Made by a program: the position numbers and the translations under genes. From positions 186,001 to 250,000 of the forward strand of contig DAOSDL010000001.1 in NCBI GenBank assembly GCA_035362335.1: a stretch of DNA of 64,000 bases. The letters are read 5' to 3'. The stretch comes from JAOSJT01 sp035362335 (GTDB lineage: Bacteria > Bacteroidota > Ignavibacteria > SZUA-365). The notes beneath the pieces are model-generated. The model was not told where the DNA came from, did no database searches, and was given only the letters and a program-made list of their open reading frames with translations. This document shows, piece by piece, positions 9,070-21,900 of this stretch; position 1 is the first letter of the stretch; each line of letters opens with the position of its first letter.

Positions 9070-11883
9070 GTGCGACGCAAATCAAAACATAGCGAAGGCG
9101 AAAGCAAGGAGACGAAGCCAAGGAAGAGTCTCGACAGCAAACGCAAGCTCGATATCATCGGCATACTGATGATGGTGTCGGCGATGTTGCTGTTATTGGC
9201 CCTGGTGTCGCACTCGCATGCGGACGAGACGGTGGCGGACATCGGTCTCACGGATTTTCTGCGCCTGTTCGGAGGCGATCCGGAAGTGCAGGCGCGGGCC
9301 GATACCACGTCCAACTGGTTGGGCCTGTTTGGTGCCATCCTGGCAAACTTCTTCATCAACATCACGGTCGGTTACTTTTCCATAGCATTCCCCGTGCTGC
9401 TGCTGCTGTGGGGGTGGGCGATTTTCCGTCGACAGGATCTCCGCGCGCTCGCGTACTACACCAACTACGCGTTGGTGCTGGTATTGCTGGCATCGACATT
9501 TCTGGGATTGATGCGGCTTATCGTGTGGATGCCGGAGATTTCCGTGTCCTGGTCGGGCAATATTGGCGATTTCATTGCCGGGCTGATCTCACGTCTCATT
9601 GGCACGACGGGTGGTGTCATCATCATTCTCACCACCATCATCGTGCTGGCCGTGGTTGTAGTCGATTACGATATACACGCGACGCTCGAACGTTTCCGCG
9701 CGGCCATGCGATGGGTGGTGGAGAAAATCACCGGTAAGGCGGGTTCGTTGCACACTGCTTTTCAGGCGGAGCGCAATGCCCTTGCCGAGGAAATGCAGCA
9801 GGCCGCCACCGCTCCGCCCGAGGCGGAAGCCCCGGTCAAAGCGGGCCGGAAAAAGCAGCCCGCGCCGCCTCTGGACGAAGTCGCGCCCGCGGCTCCGCCG
9901 TTGATCGCACGACAGACACCCATTTCCATAGCGCGTGAACGCCTGGTGGATGTTCCCATCGGCGGGAATGGAAGCGCTGGCATCGTCCCGGCCGACACGC
10001 ATGGCATGCCCCGGTCGAATGGCACGATTTCCATGGATTCCATCGATGGACTGCGCGAGGCCTTTGGCACCATCGGCGCTCCGGAAGCAGCCGCTGGAGC
10101 TGCCGCCGGTTTGAGCGAGGGGACTGCCAAGGAAGCTCCGCGCGTTGAAGCGAAAGGTGATCGCGCCGTCCGAGGCAGCGCCGAGCCGAAGGCGAATGCC
10201 GCCGGCGTGAAGTCGACGTCCGCGGAGAGAGATAGTGAAGCTGTGGCCGACGAAGAAGAGGAAGCGCCCGCAAGTGGTGTGCTCATGAACGAGCATGAAC
10301 GCAAAGCGGTGCAGCAGGCTGTGGCGCGCAAAGTGATGCAGTCCGAGAGCGACGAGGATGTGGAGGCGATCAACAGACGCCTCGCCAACACGGAGTTGCC
10401 CTATCGCCTGCCGACGCCCGATTTGCTCGACCCGCAGCGGCACAGCAATACCGTCAGCGACGAGGAACTGCGCACGAAAGCCGATCAGGTGCGCGAGAAG
10501 CTGGCCGTGTTCGGCATCGGCATCACGAGTATTTCCGTCACGCCGGGACCGGTGGTGACGTTGTTCGAGCTTGTTCCGGATTCAAGTGTCAAGATCAGTA
10601 AAATTGTCTCGTTGGCAGACGATCTCGCACTGGCACTCGCTGCGCGCGGCATACGCATCATCGCCCCCATTCCAGGCAAGAGCGCGGTGGGCATCGAGAT
10701 TCCGAACAACACGCCCGAGGTGGTGAGTTTTCGCAGCGTGGTGATGTCGCCCGAGTTCCAGCGGAAGCGTGGTGGTCTGATACTCGGCATGGGCAAATCG
10801 ATCACGGGCGATGTGGTGAGCGAGGATCTCGCGAGAATGCCGCATCTGCTCATCGCGGGCGCAACGGGATCGGGCAAGAGCGTGGGCATCAACGTGATGA
10901 TCACGAGTTTGCTGTATCGGATGAAGCCGCAGCAGGTGAAGTTCGTGATGATCGATCCCAAGAAAATCGAGTTGGCGCAATATCGCGGGCTGAACCGCCA
11001 CTTCCTCGCCGTGTGTCCGGACATCGACGAGGAGATCATCACCGATCCGACCAATGCGGTGATCGTGCTGAAGAGTCTCGAGCTGGAAATGGACATGCGC
11101 TACACCAAATTGGCGAAGGCCGGTGTGCGCCACGTGGACGATTACAACGCGAAGGTCAAAGCGGGCGAGGTGCGGGACAGCGAGACGCTGCGGCATTATC
11201 AGCTGCCGTACATCGTTGTCATCATCGATGAATTGGCGGATCTGATGATCACCGCCGCGCGCGAAGTGGAGGAGCCGATCGCGCGTCTGGCGCAGTTGGC
11301 GCGAGCGGTGGGCATTCATCTTATTGTTGCCACGCAGCGTCCCTCGGTGGACGTGATCACCGGAGTGATCAAGGCCAATTTCCCCGCGCGTGTGGCGTTC
11401 CAGGTGGCGGGGCGCATCGATTCGCGCACGGTGCTGGACGCGCAAGGCGCGGAGCAACTGTTGGGCAATGGCGACATGCTGTTCGTGCCGGGCGGGCATC
11501 CCAAGCCCGTGCGCATACAGAATGCGTTTCTTTCCACCGCCGAAGTGGAGCGTGTGGTGGAGTTCATCGAGGATCAGCGCGGCTATCAGCGGCCGTACAC
11601 GCTGCCATCGGTGAAGGCCATACAGAAGACGAAGTCGCGCGACGACAGCGACGGCTACGACGATTTGATGTTCGAAGCGGCGCGGCTGATCGTACGTCAT
11701 CAGCAGGGATCGGTGTCGTTGTTGCAGCGCAAACTCAAGATTGGATATTCGCGCGCGGCGCGCATCGTCGATCAACTCGAGACCGTGGGTGTTGTCGGTC
11801 CATACGACGGGAGCAAAGCGCGTCAGGTCATGGTAGAAGACGAATCCGATCTGGAACTCATTCTACAGGAGTATCAATCATGA
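9070..11883 (+). CDS. ftsK: DNA translocase FtsK/SpoIIIE
   Basis: This membrane-anchored, septum-associated DNA pump clears and orients chromosome termini during division. The protein is about 937 residues from a GTG at 9070, the most reasonable start after the gcvT stop; the frame is open further upstream and the start is uncertain. A basic N-terminus is followed by four membrane segments (about residues 28-205) and a low-complexity Ala/Pro/Glu linker (about 225-430). The motor has Walker A GATGSGKS at about 597-604 and Walker B VIIDELADLM near 716-725. The C-terminal winged-helix gamma domain (about 860-925) has LLQRKLKIGYSRAARIVDQL and would read KOPS-like DNA. Its TGA overlaps the ATG of the lolA-like gene. 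Confidence 0.95.
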   Translation: MRRKSKHSEGESKETKPRKSLDSKRKLDIIGILMMVSAMLLLLALVSHSHADETVADIGLTDFLRLFGGDPEVQARADTTSNWLGLFGAILANFFINITVGYFSIAFPVLLLLWGWAIFRRQDLRALAYYTNYALVLVLLASTFLGLMRLIVWMPEISVSWSGNIGDFIAGLISRLIGTTGGVIIILTTIIVLAVVVVDYDIHATLERFRAAMRWVVEKITGKAGSLHTAFQAERNALAEEMQQAATAPPEAEAPVKAGRKKQPAPPLDEVAPAAPPLIARQTPISIARERLVDVPIGGNGSAGIVPADTHGMPRSNGTISMDSIDGLREAFGTIGAPEAAAGAAAGLSEGTAKEAPRVEAKGDRAVRGSAEPKANAAGVKSTSAERDSEAVADEEEEAPASGVLMNEHERKAVQQAVARKVMQSESDEDVEAINRRLANTELPYRLPTPDLLDPQRHSNTVSDEELRTKADQVREKLAVFGIGITSISVTPGPVVTLFELVPDSSVKISKIVSLADDLALALAARGIRIIAPIPGKSAVGIEIPNNTPEVVSFRSVVMSPEFQRKRGGLILGMGKSITGDVVSEDLARMPHLLIAGATGSGKSVGINVMITSLLYRMKPQQVKFVMIDPKKIELAQYRGLNRHFLAVCPDIDEEIITDPTNAVIVLKSLELEMDMRYTKLAKAGVRHVDDYNAKVKAGEVRDSETLRHYQLPYIVVIIDELADLMITAAREVEEPIARLAQLARAVGIHLIVATQRPSVDVITGVIKANFPARVAFQVAGRIDSRTVLDAQGAEQLLGNGDMLFVPGGHPKPVRIQNAFLSTAEVERVVEFIEDQRGYQRPYTLPSVKAIQKTKSRDDSDGYDDLMFEAARLIVRHQQGSVSLLQRKLKIGYSRAARIVDQLETVGVVGPYDGSKARQVMVEDESDLELILQEYQS

Positions 11884-12524
11884 CCTCACGAACACTTGTG
11901 TCCGCCGCAGCATTATTGTGCATGCTATTCCTCGGGTTTGGTCGCGCGCAGGCGCAGGATGCACGGAAGATCATCGAGAATGTGCAGGAGGCCTACGACG
12001 ATTTGAGCGACGCGACACTGACATTCAACCAGAGCGTTCGATTCAAGGTGTCGCGCGCGGAGCAGTCGGTGAAGGGCACATTGCATTTCAAGAAGCCGAA
12101 CAAGTATCGCATTGAGACCGACGAGCGCACGGTGGTGACGGATGGCACGACCTCGTGGTCGTTCAATACGAAAACCCGTCAGGTGGTGATCGACGCGTAC
12201 AAGGCCGCGTCGCACGCATTGTCACCGGAGCAACTGCTCCTGAATTATCCCAAGGATTTTTACTCCACGCTGGTTGGCGAAGAGACGGTTGGCAAGCAGC
12301 GCTGCCATGTGTTGCGTTTGACGCCGAAGGAGGACAACACCTTTGCGACCGGCATGAAGATATGGGTAGGCAAGGACTGGTTTATCCGAAAGATCGAGAT
12401 CAGCGACGTGAACGGAGCGACGACGACGTATGTGATCGATGCGATTCAGGTGGACCAGAAGCAGCCCGACAGCCGCTTTGTCTTCCAGATACCGGACAAA
12501 GCGGAGGTGATAGATTTGCGGTAA
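11880..12524 (+). CDS. lolA: LolA-like outer-membrane lipoprotein carrier protein
   Basis: This 214-residue periplasmic protein has a clear signal peptide (VSAAALLCMLFLGFGRAQAQ, cleavage after AQA). The mature part has the LolA fold signature: tracking helix KIIENVQEAYDDLSDATLTF, then strands with KGTLHFKKPNKYRIE, DGTTSWSFN and DNTFATGMKIWVGKDWFIRK. LolA chaperones lipoproteins from the LolCDE exporter to the outer membrane. The start overlaps the ftsK stop by four bases (ATGA), indicating coupled translation. No LolB, as usual for Bacteroidota. Confidence 0.85.
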   Translation: MTSRTLVSAAALLCMLFLGFGRAQAQDARKIIENVQEAYDDLSDATLTFNQSVRFKVSRAEQSVKGTLHFKKPNKYRIETDERTVVTDGTTSWSFNTKTRQVVIDAYKAASHALSPEQLLLNYPKDFYSTLVGEETVGKQRCHVLRLTPKEDNTFATGMKIWVGKDWFIRKIEISDVNGATTTYVIDAIQVDQKQPDSRFVFQIPDKAEVIDLR

Positions 12525-12951
12525 TTCCGCATCGGGGGCTGCGGCCCCGTTGAGTCGTCCATCATTGCAGCAGCGATTAGATTTGCCAGGAAACCGTCAA
12601 TGGTCGGATTCACGCTTGTCACTATTTTGACGCAGGCGAAATGCAGGGCTCCAAGTTGTTGATATCAAAGGAATTGGCGAATGGCAAGACTTTTGCATAT
12701 ATGAACGAGGCATTCCTCTCCCCGGCGAGCGAAGCAGGTATTGAGAGAGGATGCAGTTGTTTGCGATGATGCAGCTTGGTATATTACCGACTTCCAATTG
12801 GCGAGAGATTATTTTGAAGATGAATAGAGAAATAACGATTTGTGGAAATTCGAAGGAGGAACGAATCACCACCAGCATCAACCACCAGGCACTTTTCGTG
12901 ACAACCTGTCGAACCCTGACCAAACTTTTCACTAATCAGGAGATTTTCCGA
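12525..12951 (+). promoter_or_regulatory. 427-base leader region upstream of the giant surface-protein gene
   Basis: No convincing gene is present. The stretch is visibly richer in A+T than its surroundings. A short GC hairpin (GGGGC/GCCCC, 12535-12548) follows the lolA-like stop but lacks a T-run. GTATATTA at 12779-12786 resembles the GTATATTG elements elsewhere in the window and would leave a leader of about 160 bases before the ATG. A clear Shine-Dalgarno AGGAGA lies about ten bases before ATG 12952. The frame is open 67 codons upstream of that ATG, but the signal peptide fixes the true start. Confidence 0.4.
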
Positions 12952-15900
12952 ATGAAGAAAATCCTAACTCTTCTGTCCGTGCTGGCTCTCGTGCTGCTCT
13001 TCGGTTACAGTGCGAATGCCCAGATCCGTACAGTGAAGGGCGATTTCTTCAACATCACGCGGACTATCGACCAGACAGCTGACTCCGTCAATTTCATTGC
13101 GGACACGCTGACCTTGTATGATAGTGGCGGCGGTGTGGGCAATTTCAACAACAACGATTCCGTTGCTGTGTTTTTTGTCCAGAACCGCTTCAAGATCGTC
13201 AACAACATGCTTACGCAGACGTTGTTCGATTATATCCGCGTGCGTGTTGCGACCACCAGTGCGAACCCCGCTCCGACTCCGGAGATGAGGCTGAATCGCG
13301 AAGCCTACAACGGCGTTATCACGAACACGGCGTTGACGCCGCAGACTGATGCCGCGCCGGCTGCCACGGGCCTTCGTGATTTGGGTATTCGCCCGGTGTA
13401 TCGTCCGGTTGGAGCAATCGCTTCTTCAAGTCCCTTCAACAGCGATCCGAGTGCCATTCGTCAGTTGCTGACGTTCCGCATCATGAACCCGACGGCGGGC
13501 GCGGACGGTATTCAGATTCGCAACATCTTCTTCAAACCGAACATCAACAATCTGCTTGGTCTGGCTGTGCCGCCGGACACGACGAAGGATACGCTGCGCG
13601 CGTACCTGCTTGATGGTAGCAGTGGCAACCCCAATGCTTATGGCAACGTCGTTCCGAGTGGTCAGTACTCTGGTGGTACAGATCTCGCAATCGTGAAGCT
13701 GCTTCCGGGCACCACCCGCATCCTGGTTTGGGTGAAGGACTCCGCGCAGGCAGTTGACGCTGGTGAATACATTGGTTCCTTCGGTGATTACTCCCGTGGT
13801 CGTTACTTCCTTGGTGACGACGGTCTTCCGTTCGACGCTTTGAACACCGCGCACCAGAGCTTCCGCCCTGGCCAGCTGCGTTCGTTCATCGGTTCGCCGG
13901 ATCCCGCCATCGAGAACCCCGACTATGGAATGATGATCGACGGTTTGCCGCCTGAGCGCAATCCGCTTCGTCTCACCAACCTGTATCAGGCCCTTGCGCC
14001 CGCCGCTTACACTGAAGCTGGCTGGTATGCAGGTTTGAACCCGAACCCCGTCAACGGTCTCATTCCGCCGTATCGTGCGGGTTGGGATAATGTTGCCGCC
14101 AATCCTTACCAGCCGGGTCTTGTTTCCTCGGCGGTTGACACGCTTCGTTTCCTCGATGCGTTCGGCAATCGTACGTGGGATCGCATGACTCAGCCCGTGC
14201 TCAAGGCACTTGCCTACACGATTAATGACGTCGCTCCCGAAGATCGCACTGTGTATCTGAAGGGTGTGAGCGCCGCCGACGACACGCTGCGCCAGTTTGG
14301 TCAGCTCGTGTACCGTCGTCTTGCCTACACGCACGCCGATGTTGGTTCCAACCCCGGTGGCGTTGAGGATTCCGTCCGCATTTATGCGGAAGCCACGATC
14401 AACTTCTCCGATCCCGCAGGCATCCCCCGGACGCTCGCGGCGGTTGGTGATACTTCCGGTGGTTTCCCGCGCACTGGTTTTGCCGGTTTGGCGAACCTGA
14501 CCTATCGCGCGCAGGAAGCGTACCTTGACGATCAGGCCTACTTCCCGAACGTTGCCAATCCGCCCGCGGGTTGGAATCGCGGCCGTGTGAACGGTCCGGT
14601 GTGGACGTTCGACGCCGAAGCTGGCAACCCCAACGGCTACCGTTTCCCGGTGGATCCGCTTGGTGTGAACTCCCTGCCCTACACCGGTAGCAAGATTGTC
14701 GTGCGCCCGAACATTCCGCGCGCCATCGACATCATGCCGACCGATCAGTGGAAGGGTACGGCGGACAACAACTACATTCGCTTTGACATTCTCGTGGCCG
14801 ACGGTTTCGGTAACACGGTGGATGACAATGAGAAGTTCAAGTTCGAGCTGTCGCCGTTCGGTCAGTTGGCCAATGGCATGCAGTACCGTCTCAACGGTAT
14901 TTTCGATTCGCTCGTCAATCCGATCAGCCCGATCGTGGTGACCGGCGGCAACATCGACTCCGGTCGCGTGTTTGTCGGCACGTCGAACATGGGACGCAAC
15001 AACCGCGTCTTCCGTGCGGCTTCCGGTAGCAACAACATCGGTCCGTATCGTATCCGCGTTCGTTCGACCTACGCGTTCAACGATCGTGGCAACGACGTCA
15101 GCGACCCGAACAAGCTCGATCTCAATCCGGGTGCCGGTTTCGCTCATGTGAACTTCATCCCGGATGGTTCGCCGAACAATAACTTCGGTATCTGGTTTGG
15201 TCCCGGCACTGGTTACAATGCCAAGCTTGGCAAGCGCATGGGACAGACCACGGCTATGGATTCGACCGACGTGATCTGGGATGGTTCGAATTGGACCTTC
15301 TTCCAGGGCCGTCAGCCGCGTCTTGAGCTGGTTGTCGGTCGCGACGAGTCCTTCGTGGTCGGTCGCGTCGGTAACTACCGCAACCCGATCTTCACGAAGC
15401 TCTATGTGCGTCTTACCGACATTTTCGGTAATCCGCAGGATATCGCTCCGTACTTCTATCCGAACACGAATCGCGTGTTTGTCGAGCTTCCCGACAACGC
15501 CACGTATTGGCCGGCAACCAGCGGTGCGAAGCGTTTCTACGCTTCCGTTTCCGCGAACGTCGCTCTGAGTGGTGCGGGTGGTCGTGACAATCCCGAAGCC
15601 GTTCAGGATCCTGGCACGGGTCAGCTTCTCGAAGCCGAACTCGTGAACGTTCCCGCCGGCAGCTCGCTTCCGGGTATCCCGGGCGACTTCATGGCGCTCA
15701 ACAGCTACAATGTGGTGCGTTTCTTCATGCGCGCGCCGCAGAACGTCACCAAGCTGAGCCTCGCCGGTACGGACATCGTCCGCCTGCGTGCGCATCTCCG
15801 CCTCGAGACCATTCCTGGCGTTGGTGATTTCTCGATTCAGTCCGCCATCGGCGAAGTCAGTGTTATTCCTGATGTTGTGAGCACCGTTGAGATCTTCAAG

Positions 15901-18900
15901 TCGACGGGCAAGCCGCAGGGTACCACCGTTCCGCTCGAAGGTTGGGGCCCCGGCACGGTGAATGATCGCATTGCCGAGCATTACCCGGTCGGTACGCCGC
16001 GCAATGCGGCCGATTCCCGCGAATTCTACCGCGGTTACTTCTTCCGTTCGACGGGCGCCGATGTGCAGCCGTCGACCGCCACCGATTTCCCGACCGTGCT
16101 TGAGCCCATGGGTTACAGCGATCAGGGTATCGGTAGCTTCCAGGCCAGCGAAGTCAGTGGTGACTACGATGCCACTGCTCCGATTCCGATGGATACGGTT
16201 GTCGTGTCCGAGCACAGCAAGCAGGTCCGTATTGTGGCCCGCGTGCTCGACCGCTTCCAGAACCCGGTTGGTGGCCGTCTTGTGAAGTTCTTCGTCGAAG
16301 CCGAGACTGTGCCCATTACTCCGCCGAAAACCGCTCTGCAGAACAACGCTCAGCGTGGTGGTTTCGGTGAGTTTGGTCAGGTGTTCATCTCCGACGATAC
16401 CCTGAAGCGTTCCACCATTGGTGATACCGCTCAGGCCGGTTGGGTCAGTGCGTACTTCGTCTCCGGCCGCGTTGGCTGGCAGATCGTTCGTATCGCCATG
16501 ACTCCGGATACCTTGGCGTATGATCTCGTTCCGAACCTCGGTCGCAACCTCGGTGAGGGTACGGCTGTTGGTCCGAGCAAGCGTGGTTTCGCTCCGCGCG
16601 TGATCATCCCGATCTATCAGAAGTCCGACACGACTGTTCGCGTCGAGATCTTCCCGTACACCGCTGCTGCCACGTCGCCGATTCCCCTCCCGGTGGATCT
16701 GATCGACCTGCAGGTCCTCGAGCACCACTCGGTGTATCAGGATGCCGGTGCTACGATTGCCGCTATCAACAACTACGCGCCGAAGTTCTTCGCGTACTCC
16801 GCCAATCCGTTGGCTCAGGAGCAGCGCGCGACGCACTACAACCGCGTGGCCAATACCAATATCCGTCCCTACATCCCGGATACGCTGGGTCTGACCTCCG
16901 CTGATCCGATGGATGTGAATTCGGTGACCGCCGGCCGTACCGTGACGCTGCTTGCTCGCGAGTACGATCGTTTTGGCAACCTCGTTGACAACTTCACCGA
17001 GTTTGAAGACACTGCTCGCGTGCGCTTCCGCATGTGGGGTGACAACTGGGGCAACCCGCCCGCACCGTACAACGTTGGTGGTGGTACGATCGCTCCTGCC
17101 TCGAACTGGACTCGCGACGAGTTCGGTCCGATGCGCAAGGCCCGCTATCGTCATACCAAGGTTGGAAACCTGGTGTACGGCGTGCACATCAACCAGACTT
17201 CGTTCTTCACCGCTCTCGAGTACCCGACGCCGAAGCGTGCGGATGCGACTGTCTTCTTCGAAGCGACCGCCTCCGGCATTCTCCCCGGCCAGGGTCCCGT
17301 GAACATCCATCGCGACACTGTGAAGGTCGTGTCGGTTGTGAAGAACCCGACTCGCTTCGACATTCTCCGCGCCGGTCAGGACTTTGCTCCTCTCGGCCCG
17401 GGTCTGGGTACCGTCGGTGTGTTTGAACTCACCGGTGCGCCGGAAGCGCGTCAGATCCTCATCCCGCCGCAAACGACGATCGCGACTCCTCCGGGATCCG
17501 ATCCTCAGCTGCACGGCCTGACTGATCAGGGTGTGGATAACATCCTGCTCTCGCAGGTGTACAAGCGTAATATCAGCCCGAAGCCGGTTGGTAAGTACGA
17601 AATCGTCAACGAAGACAACGTTCCTCTCGACAAGGACGGCGATGCGCTGTTCCTCGCCGACGGTTCGGTCAACCCTGATTTCGAGCGTGATCCGTATTCG
17701 AATCTGTTCGTGTATCAGAAACTTGATGCTTACAACAACCTGAATCCGCAGACCTCGCCGAATCCGCGCTACAACGACATCAACAACGGCACCAACATTC
17801 CGGGTGCTCGTCGTGACGGTACGTTGTTCGACGTCACCATCGCTGGTGGCGGTGACGGAATCGGTACCAGCGGTATTGGCCAGAACTGGGATCCGCAGGG
17901 TGATGCGAAGGACGATCGTCGTCCGGTGCTCATTCGCGTGACCCCGATCTGGGAGAACGATCCCCCGATGGGCGGCAACCCGTACATCGTGGCCAACCAG
18001 CCCGGTCAGACCCGTCAGTACGGTCGTCTGTATGCGGACTCCATCTATACCTTCCAAGGTACGACCTCTGCCCTGAAGACGGCCGCGACGCGCGCCGAGT
18101 TCATGGGTACCCGTACCGATCGCGGCAACCCCGGCCTTTACAAGCTGACGGGCGAAGGCGATCGTATCACCCGCATTGGTGTGTCGAACTGGTCGGAGAC
18201 TGATTACTTCCGCGCCGGTCTGCCGCACCGCTCCCGTCCGCCTCTCAACACCTTCCGCACGCGTTTCGCGATTGGTGTGACCGGTGGTCAGGATGCTCAG
18301 GGTAACGTGTTTGGTGATTTCAATCGCCGCGTTGCTCTGCTGTACCAGGGCTTCGGTACCGAAGTGTCCGTGAACGGTAACACCGCTCTGACCTTCGCTC
18401 CGGGTGCCTTCATGCGCATTGTCGACTCCACTGCCGAGCAGGTCATCGATGTTCGCGTTATCGAACCGAGCATGATGGACATGGCTGGCAACGTGATCGA
18501 CGATACGCTGTCCTACGATCAGTCGAAGTTCACCGTCGTCCGTCGCGCGAATCGTCTCGCCGATGGCAACCCGGTGTTCCATTTGGACGATACGTACTAC
18601 GATGCAAACGTGACGGACATCCAGGGTCCGAACATGACTATCGACCGCGTTGGCGAGCAGCCGATGATGCGCACGAACCGTGCGACTCACGGACTCATGG
18701 CCGCCGCGAGCCGTCAGTTCTTCGGTCCGGCCCGTTACTCGCGTCTGCGTCACACCTTCGTGGTTGTGCCGTACCGCATTGCGTTCACGTCGATCTTCCC
18801 GAGCAGCTTCGACATCACTGCCAACACGTTTGACAAGTCGACGCTCCCCGTCGGTATCCTTCCGGTCCAGGCCGACATCGACACGCTTCCTCGCGTGAGC

Positions 18901-21900
18901 CCGATGTTCTACCAGGATCCGTATGGCACCCCGGCTTCGAGCTTCGAAATCTTCAGCCGTCTCTACGGTCAGATCGCACACGGTGCGACCACGGACCAGA
19001 TCCCGAACAATGTCGGTACGCCGTACGCACGTCCCGACACCATCTTCCGCGATCAGTTCTACACCTACGCTGTCACTCCGTATGACCGCTATGGCAACAT
19101 GAACACTCGCGACACGATGTATGTCAACCTCGGCACGCGTCACACGACGTGGGAATTCACCAACCTGAGCGCCATGGGTGCTTCCGGCAACCTCGAGATT
19201 GCTGCTGGTGGCCGTTACTTCCAGGCGAAGCCGGTTGGCTTCCCGCAGAACACTGAAATCCGTCAGGATTCGTTGATTCTGTACAACCTGTCGCTGATCG
19301 GTGCGGGCAACCGCAACGACTTCGTGGGTATCAAGCCGGATGACAAGCGCCTGGGCGACGCCGTTGGCGAGCGCGCTGGTGCGGCCCTCCGTCACGGTAT
19401 CCTGCCTGCGAATGCTATCGCAGTGCGTCCGGTTCACGTCAAGCGTCCGTTTGCTCCGGGTCCGTTCGTACTGAGCGCCGGTTTGACGCAGAATACCTCG
19501 CTGTTCCGCATGGATCACACGGGTAACTGCTTCGATGCAAATGGCAATCCGCTTCCGACCGGTCTTGTTAACGACACCCTGCGCCTGAACTGGCAGCCGG
19601 CTGTCTGGTCGGATCCGAGCTACAACAACCCGAACGACACCATTCGCTATGAGTGGTACGCGATCATCGACTCCATCGGTCCGAACAGCACGGCAACCAA
19701 CGTGGTCAGCATTCTCGCCGACAACGATGGCAAGAGCCCGTCGCTGACTCTGTCCGGTGACAAGGTCCGTGACCTCGTGTTCCGTCCGGGCGTTCTCCCG
19801 CAACCCAACCAGGATAGCATTGTGACCCGCGTGTACTGGTTCGTCCGCGCGTTCAGCAAGATTCCTGGACTCGAAGCATACTCCGATACGGCCGGTATCT
19901 CCGTCCGTAACAACCCGCTGCCGACCGAGCCGCTGGTGATCTCCATCAACCGCATCCCGTATGCCGCTCCGAACGCTATCCAGCCGACCGACGGTGCCAC
20001 GGAATTCGTTGACGGTACCCAGCCTCTGCCGGTGCTGTGGTCCGCTGCCCAGGATCGCAACCTTGATAAGGGTGCCCTCCAGGGTGGTCCGTTCATGATC
20101 TATGATCCTCAGAATCGCGTATGGGTCAAGGATCCCAGTCGCACGATCGATACCCTGACCTATCAGTGGTATGGTGAAGTTGTGAGCACGTATCCGGCTG
20201 GCAAGGGTGCCCCGATCGGTACCATCGCCGTCATCAACGCCGGTTCGTCCACTGGTATCCAGATCCCGACCGCGGCTCTCGACGCTCTGTTCGCCGGTTT
20301 CTCCTCTGATCCTGCCAGCAACAGCGCCGACTCCGTGAAGATCATCTGGCGCGTCTACACCAAGGACTTCAACGTCAACGACACTCGTCCGCTCGAAATC
20401 GTGGAATTCCCCTTCAAGGAAGGTATCTTCACGAATCCGGCAGATGCACTCAACGGTGACACCAGTCGTTGGTCGCCGACCGCCTGTCAGCCGCATTGGG
20501 TCGTTACCCGCGACTTCCGTCTCGCCCTCACGAAGCTGAAGGGTGGCGGCGTCGAGATCGATCCGGTTCTCGCTGATCCCGAAATCAATGCCCTCGTCGG
20601 CGAAGTGCTGTGCTTCACGCTCACCGCTCGTGACGACAATGGCAACATCATCCGTGACTGGAACAGCCCGGACAAGAACAGCCCGGCAACGTCGCTGATT
20701 CTCCGTAACTCCACTGCGAATACCGACAGTAGCTCGCAGAGCTGGAACGGTGATCCGGAAGGTTTCTCCTTCGCGCTCATTACGTTCGAAGGCAACCCGC
20801 TGACCCAGATCGACGATAGCACGTGGTCCGTGCCCGCCTCCGCTTTCCGTGATGGTATCGCAGTTATCTGCATCAAGCACACGAAGGCCGAAAAGGGCGT
20901 GTACATCGAAGTCCAGCCGACCGTTGCGAACCTCAATCAGGAATCCGCGAAGATGAACTTCACGGCTGATGAGGTGACCAATTACCTGGTCGATCTGACC
21001 TCGGCGACAGCCAACCCGGATCAGGTCTATCTCATGCGTCGTTACGAGATCGTTGTCGCCCCGCGCGATCGCTATCTCAACATCGTCAGTGGCCGCAATG
21101 TGCGTACGAACTTCACCGCCCGCTTCCCGGGTGAGTTCGACTCGCAGCTGCCCGGTCTCTCCAACATCTTCTCCGGCAACGTGTTCATCAACGGCCTGAC
21201 CAACTACTTCTTGGCCAGCCGTATCCGTCGCGAAGTCGCGAAGGGTGAGGAGCGTCAGTGGGTGCGTGCCTACGACGCCAACGATCCCAACATCTACGGC
21301 CAGACCAACCCCTACGAAGTGCTCGACCATGCGCCGAATGCCTTTGCTCTTCAGACCCCGCAGGACAACACTGTGCTGAAGCTGCAGAAGTCGGCCGATG
21401 TGACGACGTTCACGTGGGTGAAGGCCCAGCCGCAGGATCCGTATACCGATATCCAGGTCTCCCGCTTCAACCCGGCGATCTACACGGATGTCGTCCGCTA
21501 CGAAATCACCTTCGTTGATGAGGCCAGCCTCACCCGCGCGGTGTCCTTCGAAAGCGATGCAAATGGTGAGAAGGCAGAGTTCACGAGCAATCATGGACAG
21601 CTCGCCGGTATCATCGACGCCATCTCTGGTCTGCCGACCACGAAGACTCAGAAGGTTGTGTGGTACGTTGCTGCCCGCGACTACGACAACAGCTTCGGCC
21701 TCATGCTTGGCCCGCTGTACACTACCATGTCGTCGCCGCCCAACAACGATCCGCAGAATCGTCCTGGCTATCGTCTGACCCTGGAGAAGGATGGAATTCT
21801 CGCGAATGACAATGTCAAGCCGACCGAGTTCGTCCTCAACCAGAACTATCCGAATCCGTTCAACCCGTCGACCACCATCAACTTCGCTCTGCCGAAGTCG

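Noticed and set aside
12597..12932. 111-codon minus-strand frame in the giant-gene leader
   Set aside because: It lies opposite the promoter and leader of the giant gene, has no convincing start context and no recognisable domain.
13426..21594. Minus-strand open frame of 2722 codons
   Set aside because: Codon-aligned shadow of the giant surface-protein gene produced by avoidance of TTA, CTA and TCA; no signal peptide, domain or ribosome site.
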